Source of the DNA: Methylotenera sp049662045 | GTDB taxonomy: Bacteria; Pseudomonadota; Gammaproteobacteria; Burkholderiales; Methylophilaceae | Assembly (NCBI GenBank): GCA_049662045.1 | Contig: JBATAW010000017.1 | Span: 1-64,000 of the forward strand | DNA length: 64,000 nucleotides | Reading direction: 5' to 3' | Part shown: in pieces, positions 9,259 through 18,342 of the stretch | Layout: each line of letters begins with the position of its first letter | Numbering within the stretch: position 1 is the first letter of the stretch | Notes under the pieces: generated by a model | Told to the model about the DNA's origin: nothing | What the model saw: only the letters and a program-made list of their open reading frames with translations | The model's database searches: none | Program-made: the position numbers and the translations under genes

Positions 9259-11469
9259 TTACAATCTCCATTCCAAATCTGGATTTTCGTTTGGATTATA
9301 CGCAATACCCCAAACTTTTTGCTCGCGTTTGTATGGTTTTTGATGTTGTGGATCAGCATCCTCAATCTCACGTGCAAGTCTATGACCATCGAATGTTGCA
9401 TCAGCAATAATCCTTGGTGCTTCCGCGTCGCCGATAACAAAAACATCTGAAATGCCATTCTTTTCCCACTCAGATTTACGTGCTTTTAACTCACGGTATA
9501 GTTTGTCTTCAGATTTTCTTGAAGTCACTAAAATCACTGTATCACACTCGTGCCACGCATGTGATGTGTTCTCTTTACGTGGTAATTTACCTGTACCATT
9601 AAATTCACGTTTATAACCATCGCCCCAAATGTGGAAAAGTTCAACACGACCTTTTTCAATTTTTGAGCAACCAGTTTCACCAATCACCTTTATGCCAAGT
9701 TCATGAATCAAACGTTGCATGTTAGCGCCTTCAAGGGTGAAGTCCATATAAGCACCCAATGGGCAAACGGTCGCTACAGTGACATCATGGCCAGCACGCG
9801 CAAACTTTTCTGCCAAGCTTGGCGCTGTGTAATAAGCATCATAATTGATGATCATGACACGTTTGCCTACAGCTTTTTTACCTTCAAACACTTGTTCTGG
9901 CGTCAAAATATGTGGCAAGCTTGCATCTGCACCTGGAATTGGCTCATGTGTACGATGGTTAACACCAGTAGGGCTCCATTTTGCGCCAGTAGCAATAACA
10001 ACACGTGATGCACCATAATTCAGAATGTCATCTGCTGTCATAGGTTTACCGCCGAGTGCGATTTGACTACTTTTATTTTTCTTAACAAGCTTGTTAAGTT
10101 GTGTTTCACGGTAGTCGCGGTGATAACTCCACTCACCAAGACCAGGTAATGTTGCCACCTGATTCACGTAGCCGCCAATTTTTTCGCTTGAGTCTACCAA
10201 ATGCACAGTGTAGCCACGTTCCATCAGCACACGTGCACATTCAGAACCAGCTGGGCCAGCACCTACAACTAGCACATCTTTATCTGATTTTGCTGGCTCA
10301 AATTTTTCAGGATGCCAGCCACGACGATACTCTTCACCAGCGGTTGCATTTTGAGTACAGATGAACGGTACGCCACCCATTTCCCAACGTGAGATGCAAA
10401 CATTACAGCCGATACAGGTACGAATGTCATCAACGCGACCTTCATCAATCTTACGTGGTAACCATGGGTCAGCAATAGACGGGCGCGCAGCGCCAATAAT
10501 ATCAATGATACCTGAGTTAACAACTTGTAACATTTTTTCTGGATCATAATATCTACCAACACCCACTACTGGTTTATTTGTGGCTTGTTTGATGTGACGA
10601 ATCCAATCGTTTTCGTGACCAACTTGATAGAAACGAGAAGGACCTGCATCCTCACCCCATTCTGTAATGTCACCAATATTAACATCCCACAAATCTAGGT
10701 ACGGAGAAGCTAATTCAATAAACTTCAAACCATCTTCGCCAATTTCCACACCTTTGCCACCGTATAAGGTGTCAACTGCACAGCGCGTTACTAGACCAAT
10801 GTCGTCACCTGTAGCTTTGCGAATTTTTTCAAGTGTTTCAACCCAGAATCGGGCACGATTTGCAAAACTTCCACCATATTCATCAGTGCGGCGATTGTAG
10901 TACGGGTTAAGCCATTGCATAGGGCCATAAGCATGAGCACCGTAAACGTTCACAAGATCGAAGCCTACATCTCTAGCACGTAGCGCAGCGTCCACATATT
11001 GTTGTTGTAGTCGTAGAAGTTCGTCTATATCTGCTTCATGGTTATAGGTGAAGCCTGGGCAGTTTGGAACAGTAGCAAAGTCTGAGTTGTACTGGCTAGG
11101 GCCACGAGAGATGGTACGTGATTCTAAACCTGGTGCATGAGCGCCTGCGTAAAACAGCTCACATCCAGCAAGTGAACCGTGGCTGTGTACATGATCAACC
11201 ATTGCACCCAAGTTGCGCATATCGCCTTGATCCCATATACGCGCGGTAATACGCAAGGTATCATCGCACTCAGGATGGATGGAACACTGTTCAGTGTTAA
11301 CCGCACCCCAACCGCCTTCAGCCTTGATGCCTCTATGTGCCATATTCATACCAGGACTATTAGTTCCCGCACCGTTACAGTGAGGTACCTGATAAAAACG
11401 ATTCCGTATAGTTTTTGAGCCTATTTTAATAGGCGTAAATAGAATATCAAATCTTGGATCTCTTGCCAT
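9259..11469 (-). CDS. dmd: Dimethylamine dehydrogenase
   Basis: Iron-sulfur flavoprotein that oxidises dimethylamine to methylamine and formaldehyde and passes electrons to ETF. The old-yellow-enzyme TIM barrel is followed by C-I-G-C-N-V-C for the [4Fe-4S] cluster and a C-terminal FAD/ADP-binding region (V-V-G-A-G-P-A-G-S-E). Cys31 corresponds to the cysteine that binds FMN covalently. Three pocket positions separate it from its paralogue tmd: Gln61, Thr75 and Phe106 replace Tyr, Ser and Trp (gene numbering; mature 60, 74, 105). These are the substitutions known for dimethylamine dehydrogenase of Hyphomicrobium. The ATG at 11469 is preferred over 11475, because the GAAGGG site is then properly spaced and the length becomes 736. 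Confidence 0.92.
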   Translation of the reverse strand: MARDPRFDILFTPIKIGSKTIRNRFYQVPHCNGAGTNSPGMNMAHRGIKAEGGWGAVNTEQCSIHPECDDTLRITARIWDQGDMRNLGAMVDHVHSHGSLAGCELFYAGAHAPGLESRTISRGPSQYNSDFATVPNCPGFTYNHEADIDELLRLQQQYVDAALRARDVGFDLVNVYGAHAYGPMQWLNPYYNRRTDEYGGSFANRARFWVETLEKIRKATGDDIGLVTRCAVDTLYGGKGVEIGEDGLKFIELASPYLDLWDVNIGDITEWGEDAGPSRFYQVGHENDWIRHIKQATNKPVVGVGRYYDPEKMLQVVNSGIIDIIGAARPSIADPWLPRKIDEGRVDDIRTCIGCNVCISRWEMGGVPFICTQNATAGEEYRRGWHPEKFEPAKSDKDVLVVGAGPAGSECARVLMERGYTVHLVDSSEKIGGYVNQVATLPGLGEWSYHRDYRETQLNKLVKKNKSSQIALGGKPMTADDILNYGASRVVIATGAKWSPTGVNHRTHEPIPGADASLPHILTPEQVFEGKKAVGKRVMIINYDAYYTAPSLAEKFARAGHDVTVATVCPLGAYMDFTLEGANMQRLIHELGIKVIGETGCSKIEKGRVELFHIWGDGYKREFNGTGKLPRKENTSHAWHECDTVILVTSRKSEDKLYRELKARKSEWEKNGISDVFVIGDAEAPRIIADATFDGHRLAREIEDADPQHQKPYKREQKVWGIAYNPNENPDLEWRL

Positions 11470-11990
11470 TGCCATTCCCTTCTTAGATTGGTTATTAATG
11501 ATAAAAACTAGATTACAAGCAACTTAAGGGTCAAGTTTATGCATATCAGATTCTTAGTCTATTATTACTAGTGGTTACTACTTATGGGGTATAGTGTTGC
11601 GCAAGTTAGAAATTTACAGAAAATTAATAGTATTATCTTAATATACTCATTCATTTTACTGGTCGTCAGTACTTTTAATATGGCCTCCATTCATTTATAT
11701 ATTCAACAATAACCTCAAAATTGTGAATTGAATGAAAAATTTTAACATTCATACTAGACTACCTGTTGGGCAATTTACCCCGTTAAGAAGCTACCACCTT
11801 ACGAGTAGTACATAATGGTAATTGTAATGAGATAGGCATTCTATTCAGAATAGCGCACAGTACGGGTTACAATCTTTTGCCGTGCACTAGTAAATGTCCA
11901 TTGGTTTTGTTGGAAGTAATCTGACATCAAACGAAACTTAGTGGTTCATTATGATTTACAGCGGAAATCTTAAAATAAGGGGAAGTTAAA
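11470..11990. promoter_or_regulatory. Divergent control region between dmd and the amine permease gene
   Basis: About 520 AT-rich bases without a gene. A 13-base perfect palindrome, CTATTC-A-GAATAG, lies at 11841-11853 just upstream of a possible -10 (TACAAT, 11868-11873) facing the permease gene. There is no good -35 at the right distance, which would suit an activator-dependent promoter. The dmd promoter must lie in the left part, but I cannot place it. The operator role is inference. Confidence 0.4.
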
Positions 11991-13685
11991 TTGAGTACAA
12001 ATTCTTCAGTTGATGCAATTTCAGCTGATCTATCACCAGATGTAGCGGAACATACGTTACATCGTAAGATAGGTTGGCAGGGTGCATTTTGGGTGGCAAG
12101 TGGCGTTCCAGCGCTTGTCTTGTTTTCAATTGGCGCAATTTCGGCCACGGTGGGTAAACCAGCTTGGCTAATATGGATAATCTCCATCAGTTTTGGTTTT
12201 ATTCAAGCGTTTACTTATGCTGAAATTGCGGGTTTATTCCCGCACAAATCAGGTGGCGCGTCGATTTATGGTTCAGTGGCTTGGGTGCGTTATAGTAAAA
12301 TGATTGCACCCGTATCAGTTTGGTGTAACTGGTTTGCGTGGTCACCCGTGCTCGCCATTGGTTCTGGGTTGGCAGCAGGGTACATCCTAAATGCGTTATT
12401 TGCGCCTGATGCCGCCATTAATACTTGGCAAATTACGTTATTGGATTTAGGTTCAATTAAAGATGGCCTGGTACTCCGAATCAATGCTACTTTTGTATTG
12501 GGTGTTGCATTGTTGTTAACCGTTTTCGCTGTGCAACATGGTGGTATTTTACGGTCTGCAAAAACCACCATGATTCTAGCCTTAAGCGCTTTAATCCCAC
12601 TGATGTTAATCGGGATTGTGCCTATTATTACAGGTGATGTTCCACATGCAAATTTATTCCCACTTGCGCCTTTAGCCTATGATGGTGCAGGTAATGTGAT
12701 AAATGGTGTTTGGAATATAGAGTCTTGGAAATTAATGGCTGGTGGTTTATTTATCGCGGCATGGTCAACCTATGGCTTTGAAACGGCTGTATGCTACACA
12801 CGTGAGTTTAGAAACCCAAAAACAGATACATTTAAAGCTATTTTTTATTCTGGCCTATTGTGTATTGCGGTGTTTACATTGGTTCCTATTGCATTTCAGG
12901 GGCATTTGGGTCTTGGCCACTTAGTTACACCAGCGGTAGTTGATGCGGCTGGCGCTGTAACTAGCCCTGCTGTTTATGATGGTATGCTTGCCCCTGAAGT
13001 ATATAGTGGCATGGGTGTTGCCAACATCATGGCAGGTATGTTGGGTGGTGGTAAAGTGATTGGTACTATCTTGGTTGTGATGCTGATTTTAGGCTTATTG
13101 CTCTCAGTAATGACATCAATGGCGGGCTCATCACGCACGCTTTATCAGGCATCGGTTGATGGATGGTTACCAAAATATCTATCTCATGTGAACGATCACG
13201 GCGCACCTACCAGAGCAATGTGGACTGACCTTTGCTTTAATCTGATATTGCTTCTAATGTCTGATTATGTGTTCATATTAGCAGCATCCAACATTGGTTA
13301 TCTCTTATTCAACTTCTTAAACCTTCAATCTGGTTGGATTCACCGTATGGATAGACCAAAGTGGGATCGTCCTTATAAAGCACCGACAATACTGCTCTTT
13401 TTAGGTGGCCTTCTAGGTTATGTGAACTTGGCAATGATGGGTTTAGGTGCTGATATTTGGGGTGCAGGTACGCTGAAAGTGGGCTTGTTTGTCGCTTCAT
13501 TGATTGTTCCAGTGTTTATCTATAGACATTACATTCAAGATAAAGGCCAGTTTCCTCATGCCATGCTTGAAGATATGAGCTTGGATGACGCTGAAGGTAA
13601 TACTACTGCAAACGGTGCAGGTATATTGCCTTATGTGGCTTTAGTGGCTGGTGTTATAGTGGTAGCAGTGACTTATAACATGTAA
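11991..13685 (+). CDS. APC-superfamily permease, probable tri/dimethylamine or amino-acid transporter
   Basis: 564-residue inner-membrane transporter with about twelve hydrophobic segments. It has the APC hallmark near the first helix (G-A-F-W-V-A-S-G-V-P) and a later G-G-G-K-V-I-G-T-I-L segment. It starts with TTG at 11991; AAGGGGAAG lies at proper distance upstream and no ATG start is nearby. It sits between divergent dmd and downstream tmd and ends in its own terminator. That position makes uptake of trimethylamine or dimethylamine the likely job, but amino-acid uptake cannot be excluded. The C-terminal 30 residues run into a last hydrophobic helix at G-I-L-P-Y-V-A-L-V-A. Confidence 0.8.
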   Translation: MSTNSSVDAISADLSPDVAEHTLHRKIGWQGAFWVASGVPALVLFSIGAISATVGKPAWLIWIISISFGFIQAFTYAEIAGLFPHKSGGASIYGSVAWVRYSKMIAPVSVWCNWFAWSPVLAIGSGLAAGYILNALFAPDAAINTWQITLLDLGSIKDGLVLRINATFVLGVALLLTVFAVQHGGILRSAKTTMILALSALIPLMLIGIVPIITGDVPHANLFPLAPLAYDGAGNVINGVWNIESWKLMAGGLFIAAWSTYGFETAVCYTREFRNPKTDTFKAIFYSGLLCIAVFTLVPIAFQGHLGLGHLVTPAVVDAAGAVTSPAVYDGMLAPEVYSGMGVANIMAGMLGGGKVIGTILVVMLILGLLLSVMTSMAGSSRTLYQASVDGWLPKYLSHVNDHGAPTRAMWTDLCFNLILLLMSDYVFILAASNIGYLLFNFLNLQSGWIHRMDRPKWDRPYKAPTILLFLGGLLGYVNLAMMGLGADIWGAGTLKVGLFVASLIVPVFIYRHYIQDKGQFPHAMLEDMSLDDAEGNTTANGAGILPYVALVAGVIVVAVTYNM

Positions 13686-13703
13686 AGACAGCTGGTTTTC
13701 TCT

Positions 13704-13736
13704 AAAAGGTGAGCAGATATCTGCTCACCTTTTTTT
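13704..13736 (+). terminator. Rho-independent terminator after the amine permease gene
   Basis: A perfect palindrome with 15-base arms: AAAAGGTGAGCAGAT (13704-13718) and ATCTGCTCACCTTTT (13719-13733), continuing into T residues. It has no unpaired loop bases, so the tip opens by a few pairs. It lies about 20 bases after the permease stop and separates that transcript from tmd. Confidence 0.9.
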
Positions 13737-13797
13737 AGCGCTAAAAATAAGGGCTTTTACTTAACGATACTCCTAAAGGGGTAACCCGTAAGGGTGA

Positions 13798-13825
13798 TTG
13801 TTGGTTACTCAAATGACTGTAAAAA
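13798..13825 (+). promoter_or_regulatory. Possible sigma-70-like promoter of tmd
   Basis: TTGTTG at 13798-13803 and TAAAAA at 13820-13825 with 16 bases between, about 60 bases before the tmd start. The terminator upstream implies that tmd needs its own promoter. The match is modest. Confidence 0.3.
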
Positions 13826-13884
13826 TAGATGTAAGTTAAATGTAAATTAGTTGTTAAATTATTTTTTTATCTACAAGGAATTTT

Positions 13885-16077
13885 ATGGCACGCAATCCTA
13901 AACATGACATTCTATTTGAACCCATTCAAATAGGTCCAAAAACATTACGTAACCGATTTTACCAAGTGCCACATTGTATTGGTGCTGGCTCTGATAAACC
14001 AGGTTTTCAAGCAGCACATCGCTCTGTAAAGGCTGAAGGCGGTTGGGCAGCATTAAATACTGAATATTGTTCTATCAACCCAGAATCAGACGATACAATG
14101 CGTTTGTCAGCGCGTATTTGGGACGAAGGCGATGTACGTAATCTTAAAGCAATGACTGACGAGGTACATAAGTATGGTGCATTAGCTGGTGTGGAGCTAT
14201 GGTATGGCGGTGCACACGCACCAAATTTGGAATCACGTGCAACGTCTCGTGGACCAAGCCAGTACGCATCAGAATTCGAAACACTTTCATATTGTAAAGA
14301 AATGGACTTAAGCGACATCGCTCAAGTGCAACAATATTATGTAGATGCTGCAAAGCGCTCACGCGATGCAGGCTTTGACATTATTTATGTTTACGGTGCG
14401 CACTCATATCTGCCACTCCAATTCCTAAACCCATACTACAACAAACGTACAGATAAATACGGCGGTTCATTAGAAAACCGTGCACGTTTTTGGTTAGAAA
14501 CCTTAGAGCAAGTTAAACGTGCCGTTGGTGATGAGTGTGCAATTGCAACGCGTTTTGCGGTTGATACCGTATATGGTCCAGGTCAGATTGAAGTTGAAGT
14601 GGACGGCATGAAGTTTGTTGAGCTTGCCGACCCATTGTTAGATTTGTGGGATGTGGATGTCGGTGATATTGCCGAATGGGGTGAAGATGCTGGTCCATCA
14701 CGCTTCTATCAGCAAGGCCATCAAGTGCCTTGGACTAAGTTCGTTAAGCAAGTGTCTAAAAAACCTGTGCTAGGGGTTGGTCGATTTGTAGACCCAGAAA
14801 AAATGACTGAAATCGTGACTAAAGGTTACGCAGACATTATTGGTTGCGCACGCCCATCTATTGCGGATCCATTCTTGCCAGAAAAAATTGATCAAGGTCG
14901 CTACGATGATATCCGTGTTTGTATCGGATGCAACGTTTGTATTTCGCGCTGGGAAATCGGCGGCCCTCCAATGATCTGTACACAAAATGCTACGGCTGGC
15001 GAAGAATATCGTCGTGGTTGGCATCCAGAAAAATTCCGTCAAACCAAATCTAAAGATTCAGTGTTGGTTGTAGGTGCAGGCCCATCTGGCTCTGAGGCTG
15101 CTCGTGTATTAATGGAAAGTGGCTATACCGTTCATTTGACAGATACTGCAGAAAAAATTGGCGGGCATTTGAATTTGGTTACCACCTTACCTGGCTTGGG
15201 TGAGTGGAGTTACCACCGTGACTACCGTGAAACTCAAATAACTAAACTCGTTAAGAAAAACAAAGAAAGCCAAGTTGCATTAGGTCAAAAACCGATGACT
15301 GCTGATGATGTGCTGAAATACGGTGCTGATAAAGTAATTATTGCAACAGGGGCATCATGGAATGCTGATGGTAATAACTGCTTAACACATGAGCCTATTC
15401 CTGGTGCTGATGCTTCATTACCAGACCAACTCACACCAGAGCAAGTGATGGAAGGTAAGAAAAAAATCGGTAAACGCGTTGTTATTCTTAACGCTGATAC
15501 CTATTTTATGGCACCAAGTTTGGCTGAAAAACTGGCAACTGATGGTCACGAAGTTACGGTTGTTTCAGGGGTGCATTTCGCTAATTATATGCATTTCACA
15601 CTTGAGTACCCCAATATGATGCGTCGTTTACACGAGCTGCATGTTGAAGAGATGGGTGATCATTTCTGCTCAAGAATTGAAAAAGGTCGCTTAGAAGTTT
15701 ATAGCATTTGGGGTGATGGTTCGAAACGTACTTATCGTGGACCTGGTGTTTCTCCTCGCGATGCTAATACAACACATCGCTGGTTAGAGTTTGACTCTTT
15801 AATTTTGGTGACAGGTCGTCATTCAGAGTGCACTTTGTGGAATGAACTTAAAGCGCGTGAAGCTGAATGGGCTAAAAATGACATTAAGGGTATTTACTTG
15901 GTAGGTGATGCGGAAGCGCCTCGACTAATAGCGGATGCTACTTTTGCAGGCCATCGTGTTGCAAGAGAAATTGAAGAAGCTAATCCACAAAATGCTTTAC
16001 CATATAAGCGCGAAACTGTCGCTTGGGGTACACCGCATATGCCAGGTGGTAACTTTAAAATAGAGTATAAAGTTTAA
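13885..16077 (+). CDS. tmd: Trimethylamine dehydrogenase
   Basis: Converts trimethylamine to dimethylamine and formaldehyde, with electrons going FMN to [4Fe-4S] to ETF. The 730-residue sequence is very similar, from memory, to the W3A1 enzyme along its whole length. Cys31 (mature Cys30) is the 6-S-cysteinyl-FMN site. Tyr61, Ser75 and Trp106 form the trimethylammonium pocket. Cysteines of C-I-G-C-N-V-C plus the one in M-I-C-T-Q-N (gene 346, 349, 352, 365) hold the cluster. An ADP-binding Rossmann domain follows (V-V-G-A-G-P-S-G-S-E). AAGGA lies seven bases before ATG. The downstream gene is separated by a large hairpin, so expression within the unit may be graded. Confidence 0.98.
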   Translation: MARNPKHDILFEPIQIGPKTLRNRFYQVPHCIGAGSDKPGFQAAHRSVKAEGGWAALNTEYCSINPESDDTMRLSARIWDEGDVRNLKAMTDEVHKYGALAGVELWYGGAHAPNLESRATSRGPSQYASEFETLSYCKEMDLSDIAQVQQYYVDAAKRSRDAGFDIIYVYGAHSYLPLQFLNPYYNKRTDKYGGSLENRARFWLETLEQVKRAVGDECAIATRFAVDTVYGPGQIEVEVDGMKFVELADPLLDLWDVDVGDIAEWGEDAGPSRFYQQGHQVPWTKFVKQVSKKPVLGVGRFVDPEKMTEIVTKGYADIIGCARPSIADPFLPEKIDQGRYDDIRVCIGCNVCISRWEIGGPPMICTQNATAGEEYRRGWHPEKFRQTKSKDSVLVVGAGPSGSEAARVLMESGYTVHLTDTAEKIGGHLNLVTTLPGLGEWSYHRDYRETQITKLVKKNKESQVALGQKPMTADDVLKYGADKVIIATGASWNADGNNCLTHEPIPGADASLPDQLTPEQVMEGKKKIGKRVVILNADTYFMAPSLAEKLATDGHEVTVVSGVHFANYMHFTLEYPNMMRRLHELHVEEMGDHFCSRIEKGRLEVYSIWGDGSKRTYRGPGVSPRDANTTHRWLEFDSLILVTGRHSECTLWNELKAREAEWAKNDIKGIYLVGDAEAPRLIADATFAGHRVAREIEEANPQNALPYKRETVAWGTPHMPGGNFKIEYKV

Positions 16078-16089
16078 GTTTGGTGTTAA

Positions 16090-16134
16090 GCTGATGATGG
16101 TTGTAGTTGATTACCTACTACCGCCATCATCAGC
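16090..16134 (+). other. Large intercistronic hairpin after tmd
   Basis: Outer arms GCTGATGATGG (16090-16100) and CCATCATCAGC (16124-16134) pair perfectly, and inner GTAGT/ACTAC can extend the stem. No T-run follows, so it is more likely a partial terminator, or an RNA-stabilising or processing element that lets abundant tmd mRNA be separated from the downstream genes. Confidence 0.7.
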
Positions 16135-16183
16135 AACATTATGTTTTAGATAAATATTAAAAATGCCTCATGGCTAATTATAT

Positions 16184-16200
16184 TTATTCAAATTGAATAA
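16184..16200. promoter_or_regulatory. 17-base palindrome, possible operator
   Basis: TTATTCAA-A-TTGAATAA is a perfect inverted repeat 14 bases before the start of the Fe-S oxidoreductase gene. It shares the ATTC/GAAT half-site core with the palindrome at 11841-11853. It could be a regulator site for an internal promoter, or a weak RNA hairpin covering the translation start. AT-rich palindromes can occur by chance. Confidence 0.35.
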
Positions 16201-16214
16201 TAGGCGCTACATAT

Positions 16215-18341
16215 ATGAATAACCCTACAGAAGTAACAAGAATACTTTTCCAAGACTTCAGCCCATGGGCAACAAAGCTATTTTATGCTATTGGCTATTT
16301 TGCCATTGCTGTGTTTATTTATGGTGTTTATGTACAAATACGAAAGTATCGTCGAGGTCAACCAGACGGCTCTTGGAATGAATTATTTCAGCGCTTTGTT
16401 GAAATGGTTAAAACCATGGCAACACATCGTACATTGGTACGCCGTGATAAAAGTGCAGGGCGCGCGCATGGCTTGATTTTCTTTGGCTTTATTCTACTAT
16501 TTATTGGCACGTCAACCATTACGCTCGAGGCCGACATACTAGAGCCTTTATTTGGTGTTAAATTTTGGTATGGTAACTTTTATTTGGTGTTTTCACTGAT
16601 ACTTGATATAGCAGGCGTTGCTGTAATAGCTGGCCTTATTTATATGATGTATCGTCGTAAGTGGATGCATTTACCTAAGCTTGATTACAAACGTGTGGAT
16701 AGGCAAGAAGGTGATCCTGATTTTGATCGTAGTGAATATCGTCGAGAAGACTGGGCATTTTTATGGTCTTTCATCCTAATTTGTATTACTGGGTATGTGC
16801 TAGAAGCTACGCGCTTAGTGTGGTTGAGCGGCACTCCAAGCGTCTGGGACTATAGATTTTGGTCGCCAGTTGGTGCCTTTCTCGCACAAATTATGCAGGC
16901 ATTAGGCATGTCAACAGACGGTGCAAGCTCTTTCCGCCCCGTACTATGGTGGTTTCATGGCGTGTTAGCTCTTACTTTTATAGCTTGTATTCCTTATACT
17001 AAAATCAAACATATTTTCACTGCAGCGTCCTCTTTAATGTTTAAAGATCCGCTTGCTGGCAAAAGATTGCCACGTATCCCAGATGAGCAAAAAACAGCAG
17101 GTTACAAATCAATTACTGATTTAACTTGGAAAAATCTACTACATCTTGATGCGTGTACTAAATGCGGTCGCTGCCAAGAAGCTTGCCCAGCAAATGCCGT
17201 TGGTGCGCCTTTATCCCCAAGGGATGTCATACTTTCTTTGCGTGAATTTGCCAATAATGCCTTAAATTCCAAAGAGATACCAAAAGAAGCTGAACTTGAT
17301 ATTCACGGTAAAGGTGTTGGTCAAGTATTTATGGAGACATTGTGGTCTTGTAGAACTTGTTTAGCCTGTGTGGAAATTTGCCCAGTTGCGGTGGAGCATG
17401 TGCCAATTATTGTACAAATGCGTCGTAACCTTGTTGAAGCTGGCGAGATGGAACCGATATTAGAGAAAACGTTACAGACGATCCATAAAACAGGTAACTC
17501 TTTTGGCGAGTCAAAACGTAAGAGAGCTGCTTGGGCTAAAGATTTGCCATTCGAGATTAAAGATGCAAGAACAGAACCTGTGGATGTGCTTTGGTTTGTT
17601 GGTGACTATGCTTCATTTGACCCACGCAATCAGAAGGTAACGCGTTCTTTTGCCAAACTGATGCATCAGGCTGGGATCAATTTTGGTCTATTATTTGAAG
17701 CTGAGCTTAACGCGGGCAATGATGTGCGCCGTGTTGGTGAAGAGGGGCTGTATGAGCACCTTGCAACGACAAATATTGGTACGCTACAAGCTTGTGAATT
17801 TAAATCGATAGTCACTACCGATCCACATTCATTTAACACGATACGTAACGAATATCCAGATTTTGGTGGTAAGTTTGAGATTAATCACTATACAACTTTG
17901 GTGAAGCAATTAATCGAAAATGGTAAAATTAAGCTCAGTAAAAAAATAAATAAACGGGTTACTTTCCATGACCCATGCCATTTAGGCCGCTACAACAAAG
18001 GCTTTGATGCACCGCGTGATGTTATAAAACTGCTAGGTTGCGAACTGGTTGAGATGGGACGTAATCGTGATAACTCCTTCTGTTGCGGCGCTGGTGGTGG
18101 ACGTATTTGGATTCCAGATCCAGTGGGTATTGAAAAGCCTTCAGCCAATCGTATGAAAGAAGCTGGTCTAATTGAAGGGCTGCAAGTATTCGTCGTTTCT
18201 TGTCCTAAAGATTTAACGATGTTTGAAGATGCACTTAAAACATCTGGGTTTGAAGATAGGTTTGTTGTTCGTGAGCTTATCGAGCTGATTGATGAATGTG
18301 TTGAGTATGAAGTTATAGAAGAGGTTGCTGTAGCAGCTTAG
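16215..18341 (+). CDS. Membrane-bound Fe-S/cytochrome b oxidoreductase (HdrD/NarI-like), candidate ETF:quinone oxidoreductase
   Basis: 708-residue fusion. The N-terminal third (to about 265) is a NarI-like membrane cytochrome b with five or six helices; candidate haem ligands include His71, His85 and His248. Two [4Fe-4S] ferredoxin motifs follow (Cys314/317/320/324 and Cys379/382/385/389). The C-terminus has a degenerate first CCG domain and an intact one (Cys588, Cys623-624, Cys663). This architecture is known as an alternative to classical ETF:ubiquinone oxidoreductase and occurs beside etf genes and dimethylglycine oxidation genes. With tmd before it and etfBA after, I infer it carries TMA/DMA electrons from ETF to quinone. 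Confidence 0.88.
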   Translation: MNNPTEVTRILFQDFSPWATKLFYAIGYFAIAVFIYGVYVQIRKYRRGQPDGSWNELFQRFVEMVKTMATHRTLVRRDKSAGRAHGLIFFGFILLFIGTSTITLEADILEPLFGVKFWYGNFYLVFSLILDIAGVAVIAGLIYMMYRRKWMHLPKLDYKRVDRQEGDPDFDRSEYRREDWAFLWSFILICITGYVLEATRLVWLSGTPSVWDYRFWSPVGAFLAQIMQALGMSTDGASSFRPVLWWFHGVLALTFIACIPYTKIKHIFTAASSLMFKDPLAGKRLPRIPDEQKTAGYKSITDLTWKNLLHLDACTKCGRCQEACPANAVGAPLSPRDVILSLREFANNALNSKEIPKEAELDIHGKGVGQVFMETLWSCRTCLACVEICPVAVEHVPIIVQMRRNLVEAGEMEPILEKTLQTIHKTGNSFGESKRKRAAWAKDLPFEIKDARTEPVDVLWFVGDYASFDPRNQKVTRSFAKLMHQAGINFGLLFEAELNAGNDVRRVGEEGLYEHLATTNIGTLQACEFKSIVTTDPHSFNTIRNEYPDFGGKFEINHYTTLVKQLIENGKIKLSKKINKRVTFHDPCHLGRYNKGFDAPRDVIKLLGCELVEMGRNRDNSFCCGAGGGRIWIPDPVGIEKPSANRMKEAGLIEGLQVFVVSCPKDLTMFEDALKTSGFEDRFVVRELIELIDECVEYEVIEEVAVAA

Positions 18342-18342
18342 T

